NCBI RefSeq assembly: GCF_014204945.1
Contig: NZ_JACHMN010000002.1
Coordinates: 3,867,001 to 3,931,000 of the forward strand
Length of the DNA: 64,000 nucleotides
Reading direction: 5' to 3'
Source of the DNA: Allocatelliglobosispora scoriae
GTDB taxonomy: Bacteria > Actinomycetota > Actinomycetes > Mycobacteriales > Micromonosporaceae
Made by a program: the position numbers and the translations under genes. The first letter of the stretch is position 1, and each line of letters starts with the position of its first letter. The notes under the pieces were generated by a model. That model was not told the origin of the DNA. It was given only the letters and a program-made list of their open reading frames with translations, and did not search any database. Positions 34,490-41,399 of this stretch are shown here, piece after piece.

Positions 34490-35262
34490 CCGGGTCGACC
34501 CGCCGGCTGCGCCGGATCCTCCCCTCCGCCGCACCGGTCGGCGGGGCCAGGAGGCTCGCCCTGTCCGGCAGGGTCGTGACGGTGGCCGTGGTGGGCGTGG
34601 GTTCCCTGGTCGGGGGCCTGCTCGGCGGGCCGGTCGCCACCGTCGTGGCCGCCGCCTATCTCGGCACCGCCGCTTACCTGGTGCACCGGACCCGGCGCGA
34701 CGCGGCAGCGCAGCGGCGATTCGGTGCGGCGCTGGACACGCTCGCCGACGGTGCTGCCGCACTGCGGGCGGGGCTCGTCACCACCGATCTGTCCCTTGTG
34801 GAGGACGAGGTCCTACGTGCGCAGGCCTGGTCCGCGCTGTCGCTGTCGGAGCGGACGGGCGCACCCCTCGCCGAGCTGCTGGAGCGGATCGAGACGCAGC
34901 ATCGGCTCGCGATCCGCTCGGCCGCCCGGGCCGGGAGTGAGGCGGCGGGCGCCGCGACGACGGCGGTGCTGCTCGCGGCCCTGCCGATCGGCGGAGTCGC
35001 CCTGGGCTACGTGCTCGGCGTGAACCCGGCCCGGATCCTGCTGCACACGCCGCTCGGTGCGGGGTGCGCGATCGGGGCGATCCTGCTGCAGCTGGGCGGC
35101 CTCGCCTGGGTCATGCGGTTGGTGCGTCCGCCGCGGTCCGATCCCACGGCGCGGGTTCTCGCGGCCGGCGCTCGAAGACCGGCGGACCTGCGGGGACCAG
35201 GAACGGCCCGCCCCGGCCACGCGTCCCCCGAGAGATCTCCGCTGTCTCGAAGTCGCACGTGA
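34483..35262 (+). CDS. tadB: Tad membrane protein TadB (type II secretion F family)
   Basis: This 259-aa inner-membrane platform protein has an N-terminal helix pair (VVTVAVVGVGSLVGGLLGGPVATVVAAAYLGTA). The T2SSF cytosolic domain follows (RFGAALDTLADGAAALRAG to AARAGSEAAGAATTA), then two more helices. GTG 34483 is the only sensible start, because the open frame upstream is the antisense-like shadow of tadA. The T2SSF domain is short compared with typical TadB (about 300 aa), as in other actinobacterial tad loci. Confidence 0.88.
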   Translation: MLTGSTRRLRRILPSAAPVGGARRLALSGRVVTVAVVGVGSLVGGLLGGPVATVVAAAYLGTAAYLVHRTRRDAAAQRRFGAALDTLADGAAALRAGLVTTDLSLVEDEVLRAQAWSALSLSERTGAPLAELLERIETQHRLAIRSAARAGSEAAGAATTAVLLAALPIGGVALGYVLGVNPARILLHTPLGAGCAIGAILLQLGGLAWVMRLVRPPRSDPTARVLAAGARRPADLRGPGTARPGHASPERSPLSRSRT

Positions 35263-35864
35263 GCGGTGCTCTGATCAAGCCGGTGCTGATCGCGGCCGGT
35301 GCCGGTGGCGTGCTCGTGATCTGCGTCGGCGGCACTGCGGGCATCGTGGCCGGGCTCCTCGGCGCGGGCGCACTGCTCGCCTTTCTGCTGCGGGCCGAGC
35401 CGCCCGAGCGACGCCGGGAGCGCGAGGCGGCCCGCCGGGACCTGCCGCTCGCGATCGACCTCATCGCCGCAGCCCTGCGTGCCGGTGCGCCGCTGGACCA
35501 CTGCCTGCTCGCCGTCTCGGACTCGTTGCAAGGGCCGATCAGCGAGCGCCTCGACCGGGCCGGGCGCTCGCTCGCCCTCGGCGCGCCGGTCCGTGATGCG
35601 CTGCGCCACCTGGCCGACCTCGACGGCGCGGCCCGTGTCGTGACGGCGGCCGAGCGGAGCTCCGCCAACGGAGCGGCGCTCGCGGGTGTCCTGCAACGCT
35701 GCGCGGCCGACCTGCGCGACCTCGACGCGTTGGCGGTCGAGACCGCGTCGCGCCGGGCCGGGGTGCTGATCGTGCTTCCCCTGGGGCTGTGTTTCCTGCC
35801 CGCCTTTGTGCTGGCCGGCCTGGTGCCGGTGCTGATCGCCTATCTCGGCGACCTGACCCTGTGA
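35259..35864 (+). CDS. tadC: Tad membrane protein TadC (type II secretion F family)
   Basis: This second F-type platform protein has 201 aa. It has two N-terminal membrane helices (VLIAAGAGGVLVICVGGTAGIVAGLLGAG). The T2SSF domain follows (DLPLAIDLIAAALRAGAPLDHCLLAVS, AAERSSANGAALAGVLQRCA), and a C-terminal helix pair closes it. GTG 35259 overlaps the tadB stop (GTGA). The actinobacterial form is shorter than the proteobacterial one. Confidence 0.87.
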   Translation: MSGALIKPVLIAAGAGGVLVICVGGTAGIVAGLLGAGALLAFLLRAEPPERRREREAARRDLPLAIDLIAAALRAGAPLDHCLLAVSDSLQGPISERLDRAGRSLALGAPVRDALRHLADLDGAARVVTAAERSSANGAALAGVLQRCAADLRDLDALAVETASRRAGVLIVLPLGLCFLPAFVLAGLVPVLIAYLGDLTL

Positions 35865-35873
35865 GGAGATGTC

Positions 35874-36047
35874 ATGAGGCTGTTCAAGAGGCTCAACCGG
35901 AATGCGCGGGACGCGGGCATGAGCACCGCGGAGTACGCGGTCGGCACGCTCGCCGCCGTCGCCTTCGCGGGGATCCTCTTCAAGGTGGTGACGAGCAATG
36001 CCGTGCAGTCGGCGCTCGCCGCGATCGTCCAGCGGGCGCTCAAGTGA
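35874..36047 (+). CDS. Flp-like pilin (DUF4244), 57 aa
   Basis: This short gene encodes a small basic N-terminus followed by GMSTAEYAVGTLAAVAFAGILFKVV. That is a type IV prepilin-like segment with the conserved Glu five residues after the Gly and the Glu-Tyr pair typical of Flp pilins. It is the probable major pilus subunit. ATG 35874 has GAGGAG 5 nt upstream. The stop overlaps the next gene's GTG. Confidence 0.88.
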   Translation: MRLFKRLNRNARDAGMSTAEYAVGTLAAVAFAGILFKVVTSNAVQSALAAIVQRALK

Positions 36048-36487
36048 GCCGTGTCGTTCCGGCCGGCCGCGAGCCGGCGGACGGCGGTGCGGCTGCCGGA
36101 CGAGCGGCGCGTGGCGGACGAGCGGCGCGTGGCGGGCGAGCGGCGTGTTCGCGGCAGCGGGGCTCGGCGACCGCTGAGCTCGCGGTCAGCCTGCCCGTGC
36201 TGATGATGCTGCTGATGTTCGGTCTGACCTCGGTCGTCGCCGTGACCCGGCAACTGCGGTGTCTGGACGCGGCCCGCGACGTGGCGCTGGCGGTGGCGCG
36301 CGGCGAGGATCCGCCGACGCTGCCCGCGGGGTCGTCGGTGCGGATCAGCCGCGACGGCGATCAGGTCGTCGCGGTCGTCAGTGCGGCGGTGTCGCTGCCC
36401 GGAGGGCGCCTGCCGGAGCTGACGGTGACTGCACGCGCCACCGCGGCGGTCGAGGTGTCCGATAGCGGAAGAGGATCGTCGACGTGA
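36044..36487 (+). CDS. tadE: TadE-like minor pilin
   Basis: The 147-aa protein has an Arg/Gly/Ala-rich leader and then the prepilin-like segment GSATAELAVSLPVLMMLLMFG, with Glu at the expected fifth place. A short extracellular beta domain follows (SSVRISRDGDQVVAVVSAAVSLPGG). GTG 36044 overlaps the pilin stop. The leader is encoded by imperfect 18-bp tandem repeats (about 36098-36150), so its length may vary. The last 110 nt are overlapped on the other strand by a predicted membrane-protein gene. Confidence 0.85.
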   Translation: MSRVVPAGREPADGGAAAGRAARGGRAARGGRAACSRQRGSATAELAVSLPVLMMLLMFGLTSVVAVTRQLRCLDAARDVALAVARGEDPPTLPAGSSVRISRDGDQVVAVVSAAVSLPGGRLPELTVTARATAAVEVSDSGRGSST

Positions 36488-36626
36488 CGCCGACGATGCC
36501 GGCCAGCACCATGCCGCCGAGGAAGAAGCCGGCGACGATGCCGACCGCAATCCCGACGGCGACGACGGTGGCGACGGCCACGATCAGGCCGAGGATCATG
36601 AAAATCAGGACGAGCGCGGTCCCCAT
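36378..36626 (-). CDS. Predicted small membrane protein on the strand opposite to tad
   Basis: The 82-aa frame encodes two long hydrophobic segments (TALVLIFMILGLIVAVATVV and GIAVGIVAGFFLGGMVLAGI), then TSTILFRYR and a basic tail. Third codon positions are almost all G/C through the YR, after which they decay where the frame overlaps tadE. The plus-strand reading of the same stretch is Met/Pro/Thr-rich low-complexity, as expected of the antisense of a membrane protein. No ribosome site is seen before ATG 36626; CATACG lies 10 nt upstream, so it may be leaderless. The function is unknown and the true 3' end may be shorter in use. Confidence 0.45.
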   Translation of the reverse strand: MGTALVLIFMILGLIVAVATVVAVGIAVGIVAGFFLGGMVLAGIVGVTSTILFRYRTPRPPRWRVQSPSAPAGALRAATPPH

Positions 36627-36639
36627 GGTCAGGAAGCGT

Positions 36640-36969
36640 ATGACCGGTGACCGGGGCAGCGCATCCCTGTGTGTTCTCTTTGTAGGGATGATCATCTCGC
36701 TCTTCGCCGCCGCGTCGGCGCTCATCGGCACGGCGGTCGCGACCCGGCATCAGGCCCAGGTGGCGGCCGATCTCGGTGCGCTGGCCGGGGCTCGGCGATC
36801 CGCGTGGGGTGCGGCGGTGGCGTGCGAGCGGGCCGGGGCGTACGTCGCGGCCAACGGAGCGGTGCTCACACAGTGCCGTCTCGACGGCCTGAATCTGCTG
36901 GTGACGGCTCAGGTGCGATGGCACGGCCTGTCCGCCGAAGCGGTTGCCCTGGCGGGCCCGGTGCTCTAG
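36640..36969 (+). CDS. Rv3654c-like TadE/TadG-type secreted protein
   Basis: The 109-aa protein opens with MTGDRGSASLCVLFVGMI, a prepilin-like hydrophobic segment. A helical domain with AVATRHQAQVAADLGALAGARR follows, the hallmark of the Rv3654c/TadG-like group. I place the start at ATG 36640 with AGGAAG upstream. The frame is open back to GTG 36484, but those 52 residues read as the antisense of a membrane protein. It closes the tad cluster and is followed by a palindromic element. Confidence 0.75.
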   Translation: MTGDRGSASLCVLFVGMIISLFAAASALIGTAVATRHQAQVAADLGALAGARRSAWGAAVACERAGAYVAANGAVLTQCRLDGLNLLVTAQVRWHGLSAEAVALAGPVL

Positions 36970-36989
36970 CCGATCCGTTCCCCGCTCGC

Positions 36990-37072
36990 GGCATGATCGC
37001 GCCATTTCCCGGAAGGTGACCCTTCAAAGTGCAGTTGAGGGGACTGTTGGCAGGAAATGGCGCGATCATGCC
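36990..37072. repeat. 83-bp palindrome, family A element 2
   Basis: Perfect 20-bp arms (36990-37009 and 37053-37072) surround a 43-nt loop. Each arm carries GCATGATCGCGCCATTTCC or its complement, and the left arm continues into CGGAA. It lies between the convergent Rv3654c-like and symporter genes, ending 5 nt from the latter's stop codon. Confidence 0.95.
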
Positions 37073-37077
37073 CGGTG

Positions 37078-37959
37078 CTATGCCGGTTCGGCGGGTGGTG
37101 TTGCGGGGCGGCGACGGATCAGCAGGCCGAAGACGGCTGCGGTGAAGAACATGATGAGGCCGTAGACCGCGGCGGGGATCGCCATCTCGGTGCTGTCGAG
37201 CAGGGCCGGGCTGATCGCGATGGTGATCGCGAGCGTGCTGTTGTGGATGCCGATCTCGAAGGCCGCCGCGATGGACTGGGTCCGCTCGACGGTCGCGAGC
37301 CGGGGCAGCCAGTAGCCGACCGAGAGGCTGATCACGTTGAAGATCAGCGCCGCGACACCCACCGCCACGAAGTAGTCGGCGATGTGCTCCTTCTCCTTCA
37401 GGACGGCTCCCGCGATGACCGCGACCAGCACGACGATCGACAGGATCTTGACCGGGCGCTGCATCCGGTCGGCGAAGGCGGGTGCCTTGGCACGGATCAG
37501 CATGCCGATCGCGACCGGGACGAGCACGATCGCGAATACCTGGGCGACCTTGTCGAATTGGAGGCCGATGCTGTCGTTGCCGCTCATGAAGTTGGCGATC
37601 GCGAAGTTGACCACCACCGGCAGGGTGACGACGGCGAGCACCGAGTTGATCGCGGTGAGGGTGACGTTGAGGGCGACGTGACCGCCGAAGAGGTGGCTGT
37701 AGAGGTTGGCGGTGGTGCCGCCGGGGGAAGCCGCGAGCACCATCATGCCGACGGCGAGCGCGGGCGGCAGGTCGAGCAGGATGACGAGGCCGAAACAGAG
37801 CGCGGGCAGCAGGAGGAGCTGGCAGCCGAGCGCGATCAGCACCGCCTTGGGGTAGAGGACGACGCGCCGGAAGTCGTCGACGGTAAGGCCCAGGCCGAGC
37901 CCCAGCATGATGATGCCGAGAGCGACCGGGAGAAAGACGAGGGTCAGTGCGGAGTTCAT
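37078..37959 (-). CDS. Bile acid:sodium symporter (BASS) family protein
   Basis: This 293-aa membrane carrier has nine or ten helices and couples uptake of an organic anion to sodium. The family signature is visible as LAASPGGTTANLYSHL and later AFEIGIHNSTLAITI, whose Glu and Asn residues belong to the sodium site region. The substrate is unknown; bacterial members move pantoate, pyruvate-like acids or steroids. ATG 37959 has AAGGAG 5 nt upstream. It appears to be a single-gene unit. Confidence 0.92.
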   Translation of the reverse strand: MNSALTLVFLPVALGIIMLGLGLGLTVDDFRRVVLYPKAVLIALGCQLLLLPALCFGLVILLDLPPALAVGMMVLAASPGGTTANLYSHLFGGHVALNVTLTAINSVLAVVTLPVVVNFAIANFMSGNDSIGLQFDKVAQVFAIVLVPVAIGMLIRAKAPAFADRMQRPVKILSIVVLVAVIAGAVLKEKEHIADYFVAVGVAALIFNVISLSVGYWLPRLATVERTQSIAAAFEIGIHNSTLAITIAISPALLDSTEMAIPAAVYGLIMFFTAAVFGLLIRRRPATPPAEPA

Positions 37960-38062
37960 CGCAACTCCTTGATCCGAGGGGTGCCACGAATTGTGTCCGT
38001 CTTGTTACTCACCCGGCATCGTGCAATTGGATGACCGCCAAACCCGGCGTAGGGCAGCGAAA

Positions 38063-40318
38063 TCAGCGCAGGGCGGTCAGCACCAGATCGAGGATCTCGA
38101 CGGCGCCCGGCTTGCTGAGCGGGTCGTTGCCGTTGCCGCACTTCGGGGACTGCACGCAGCTCGGGCAGCCGGTCCGGCATTCACACGCGGCGATGGCGTC
38201 CCTGGTCGCGCCGAGCCACTGCTCGACCACGGCGTACGCCCGCTCGGCGAATCCCGCCCCACCCGGGTGCCCGTCGTAAACGAAGATCGTCGGCGCTCCC
38301 GTGTCCGGGTGCAGCGCCGTGGAGAGCCCGCCGATGTCCCAGCGGTCGCAGGTGGCGATGAGCGGCAGCAGGCCGATCGCCGCGTGCTCGGCGGCGTGCA
38401 GCGACCCCGGCAGGTCGACCACCTCGGCCGTCGACTCCTCCGTGAGGGTGGCCCACACGGCGACGGTCCGCAGCTGACGCGTAGGCAGGTCCAGCGGAAA
38501 CGTGCCGATCACCTCGCCCGAGCCGACCCGCCGCCGCTGGAAGGAGACGACCTGGTGGGTGACGTCGACATCGCCGAGGAAGAGCCCGATCGGCCCCAGC
38601 GCGCGGTGCTCGCGGATCTCGATGACATGGAGATCGGTGACATCACGGGCATGCGTCGTGTAGTCCGGCTCGTCGGGGTGCACGAGCGCGGTCGCGTCCG
38701 CGAGGTCGAGGTCGTCGACGACGAAGGACCGGCCCTGATGCAGGTAGACGGCACCCTGGTGCAGCGCGTGGTGCGCGGAGCCCGCGTCGAGCGTGCCGAC
38801 GAGCCGCCCGGAACCGGACTCGACGATGGAGATCGGCGCACCGCCGGAGCCGCGCAGGTCCACCTCGGGCCGGGTGGCGTGCGTCCAGTAGTAGCCCGTC
38901 GGCCTGCTGCGCAGCGCCCCCGCCCGGACCAGATCGTCGACGAGGCCCTGCGGTGCGCCGAAGAGCTCCAGGTCGTCGCCGGTGAGCGGCCGCTCCATCG
39001 CGGCGCTGCACAGGTGCGGTGCGAGCACGTAGGGGTTGCCGGGGTCGAGGACGGTCGCCTCGATCGGCCGGGCGAAGAGCGCCGCCGGGTGGTGCACGAG
39101 GTAGGTGTCGAGCGGGTCGTCCTTCGCCACCAGCACGCAGAGGGAATCGCGCCCGGCCCGGCCGGCCCGCCCGGCCTGCTGCCACATCGAGGCGAGCCGT
39201 CCCGGATACCCGGCGAGGATCACCGCGTCGAGTCCGGTCAGGTCCACGCCGAGCTCCAGCGCGTTGGTGGTGGCGAGGCCGGTCAGCGTGCCGTCGAGCA
39301 GCGCCCGCTCCAGCGCTCGCCGGTCCTCGCGCAGGTAGCCGCCCCGGTATGCCGCGACGCTCGCGCCGAGCCCCGGCACGGCCTCGTCGAGCGCGCGCTT
39401 CGCCATCGCCGCGACCACCTCGGCGCCGCGTCGCGAGGGCACGAACGCGAGGGTACGCATCCCGCGCAGCACGGCGTCCGTGAGCAGGTCGGCGGTCTCG
39501 GCGAGGGTGGACCTGCGGTGCTGCACCCCGTCGGCGTCGGACTGCATCGGCGGTTCCCAGAGCGCGAAGGTCGACGCGCCCCGGGGAGCGGTGTCCTCGG
39601 TGACGGCGACGACCGGTGCTCCGACCAGCCGGGAGACCGAGGCGGCCGGATCACCGGCGGTGGCCGACGCGGCGATGAAGACCGGTACGCCGCTGAGCCG
39701 CCGCAGCCGCCGCAGCACGTGCGCCACGTGGGAGCCGAAGACTCCCCGATATGTGTGGCTCTCGTCGACGACCACGTAGCGCAGGTGCTTCAGGAACAGC
39801 CGCCAGCGCTCGTGCCCGGGGAGGATGCCGTGGTGCAACATGTCCGGATTGGTGAGCACCAGGTTGGCGTGCTGCCGAACCCATTCCCGCTCCTCCCGTG
39901 GCGTGTCACCGTCGTAGACGGCAGCGCGTACCCCCGGGAGGTTGAGGTTTGTGATCGAGCGCAACTGATCCGCGGCGAGCGCCTTGGTCGGAGCGAGATA
40001 AAGGACGCGGTCGCGCGTGCCCGTGAGCAGCGCGGTCAGCGCCGGGAGCAGGTAGGCGAGCGATTTGCCGGAACCGGTCCCGGTGGCGATCACGATGTTG
40101 GTGCCGCCGTGCGCGAGCGACGCGGCCTGGGCCTGGTGCCGCCACGGCTCATCGATCCCGATCGTGGCGAGCGCCTTGATCAGCTCCTCCGGCACGAAGG
40201 CCGGCCAGGGTGACCGCTCGCCCGCGCGGGCGGCGGTCCGCTCGATGTGGGTGATCGCCTCGGCCGAGCGCCCGGGCCGCAGCACAGCCAGGCGGTCTTC
40301 CAGGGGGAGGGAGGCCAC
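38063..40318 (-). CDS. DEAD/DEAH-box helicase with DUF1998-type Cys cluster
   Basis: The 751-aa protein is the counterpart of M. tuberculosis Rv3649 (MrfA-like helicases, linked to DNA repair in Bacillus). Walker A is ATGTGSGKS, the DEAH-type box is VVDESH, and helicase motifs SATAGDP, TNALELGVD and QQAGRAGRAGR are present. The C-terminal domain has a four-cysteine cluster, CECRTGCPSCVQSPKC. GTG 40318 is chosen because homologues begin at this point and TACGCT lies 7 nt upstream, a leaderless arrangement. The open frame reaches 40441 but overlaps bldG. Confidence 0.9.
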   Translation of the reverse strand: MASLPLEDRLAVLRPGRSAEAITHIERTAARAGERSPWPAFVPEELIKALATIGIDEPWRHQAQAASLAHGGTNIVIATGTGSGKSLAYLLPALTALLTGTRDRVLYLAPTKALAADQLRSITNLNLPGVRAAVYDGDTPREEREWVRQHANLVLTNPDMLHHGILPGHERWRLFLKHLRYVVVDESHTYRGVFGSHVAHVLRRLRRLSGVPVFIAASATAGDPAASVSRLVGAPVVAVTEDTAPRGASTFALWEPPMQSDADGVQHRRSTLAETADLLTDAVLRGMRTLAFVPSRRGAEVVAAMAKRALDEAVPGLGASVAAYRGGYLREDRRALERALLDGTLTGLATTNALELGVDLTGLDAVILAGYPGRLASMWQQAGRAGRAGRDSLCVLVAKDDPLDTYLVHHPAALFARPIEATVLDPGNPYVLAPHLCSAAMERPLTGDDLELFGAPQGLVDDLVRAGALRSRPTGYYWTHATRPEVDLRGSGGAPISIVESGSGRLVGTLDAGSAHHALHQGAVYLHQGRSFVVDDLDLADATALVHPDEPDYTTHARDVTDLHVIEIREHRALGPIGLFLGDVDVTHQVVSFQRRRVGSGEVIGTFPLDLPTRQLRTVAVWATLTEESTAEVVDLPGSLHAAEHAAIGLLPLIATCDRWDIGGLSTALHPDTGAPTIFVYDGHPGGAGFAERAYAVVEQWLGATRDAIAACECRTGCPSCVQSPKCGNGNDPLSKPGAVEILDLVLTALR

Positions 40319-40400
40319 GCCCGGCAGCGTACCCGGGAGGGGATGAATATAGACCGTGGCGGGGAAGCGCTCGGGTTGGCCGCAGTGGCAAGATGCGTGC

Positions 40401-40763
40401 ATGGACTTGTCCCTGGCGACGCGCGTCGTCGCGGCACACACGGTGCTCGAGGTCGGCGGTGAGATCGACGTCTATACGGCGCCGAAGCTTCGCGAGCGCC
40501 TGGTCGAGCTGCTGGAGGCGGGCACGAGCGCGCTCGTCGTCGACCTCGGCAAGGTCGAGTTCCTCGACTCCACCGGGCTCGGTGTGCTGGTCGGCGGGCT
40601 CAAGAAATCTCGTGCCGCAGGAGCGACCTTCAGCCTCGTCTGCTCGCGCGACAACCTGCTGAAGATCTTCCGGATCACCGCGCTCGACCAGGTCCTGCCG
40701 CTCTATCCGACGGTGGAAGCTGCCGTGGCCGAGGGCGCCGCGACCGGCGAGGCCGCGTCCTGA
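40401..40763 (+). CDS. bldG: Anti-sigma factor antagonist (STAS), BldG-like
   Basis: The 120-aa STAS protein releases sigma factors by binding anti-sigma partners when unphosphorylated. The phosphoacceptor is S57 in [10 protein letters not shown]. The sequence closely follows Streptomyces BldG ([26 protein letters not shown]), which is needed for differentiation and antibiotics. ATG 40401 is the start shared with homologues. It is directly followed by an anti-sigma-like ATPase gene, the usual pairing. Confidence 0.93.
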   Translation: MDLSLATRVVAAHTVLEVGGEIDVYTAPKLRERLVELLEAGTSALVVDLGKVEFLDSTGLGVLVGGLKKSRAAGATFSLVCSRDNLLKIFRITALDQVLPLYPTVEAAVAEGAATGEAAS

Positions 40764-41174
40764 ATGGCGATCGTGCGTCTGGAGTTCAGCCCGGAGCCCG
40801 CCCACGTGCGGACCGCGCGCCTGGTCGGCGTCGCCGTCGCCCGTAAGGCGGGACTGCCCGAGGACCGGCTCGACGAGGTGCGCCTCGCGATCGGCGAGGC
40901 CTGCGGCCGGGCCGTGACCCGCCACCAGCGGCACCGGCTGCGTTCGCCGATCGTGGTGGAGATGAGCGACGACAACCCCTACACGGTCCGGGTGACCGAT
41001 CGGGCGCCCGGCGGCATCGAGTCACGCTCGACCGACCCCGTCGAAGAGATCACCGAGGAAGCGAGCCTGCTGCTGCTCACCGGGGTCGCCGACGAGTTCT
41101 CCGTCGCGGCCGCCGAAGAGGGCGGCGGCTCCGTGGTCAGCATGATCTGGCCACTGAAGCGCTCGCGTAGGTAA
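40764..41174 (+). CDS. Anti-sigma factor-like HATPase domain protein
   Basis: The 136-aa GHKL-type protein starts immediately after the bldG stop, so it is co-translated and is the expected partner kinase. The G1 region is VRVTDRAPGG, and GGGSVVSMIWPL matches the last strand. The N-box, normally carrying an Asn that holds magnesium, reads RLAIGEACGRAV without Asn, and the G2 region lacks the glycine series. ATP binding and kinase activity are therefore doubtful, although BldG binding may remain. It is the positional counterpart of the Streptomyces bldG downstream gene. Confidence 0.82.
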   Translation: MAIVRLEFSPEPAHVRTARLVGVAVARKAGLPEDRLDEVRLAIGEACGRAVTRHQRHRLRSPIVVEMSDDNPYTVRVTDRAPGGIESRSTDPVEEITEEASLLLLTGVADEFSVAAAEEGGGSVVSMIWPLKRSRR

Positions 41175-41306
41175 AAGGTCGGCGTCGGCGCGATCTTGCA
41201 GGCCATGCCGGGTCTCGCAGCTCACGCAGGGCAAAGTTAGGAACCTTAGCGGAAACTCCGGAGTAACACAGCGGCAAAGATCACCGCGACACTTCGGGGT
41301 TCTGAT

Positions 41307-41377
41307 GTGACCTGCAACACGCCCTAAAGCTAGAGTGCACGGGTTATCTGCAACCGCCGCCTCCCTTGTGGGAGGCG
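41307..41377 (+). promoter_or_regulatory. hppA promoter and leader hairpin
   Basis: GTGACC (41307-41312) and TAGAGT (41331-41336) are 18 nt apart and form a plausible promoter. The predicted leader then contains a perfect 8-bp hairpin, 41358-41365 with 41370-41377, around a TTGT loop, before the AGGAGG ribosome site at 41388-41393. The hairpin could stabilise the mRNA or be a protein target. Confidence 0.45.
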
Positions 41378-41399
41378 TCGTGCCAACAGGAGGACATCG

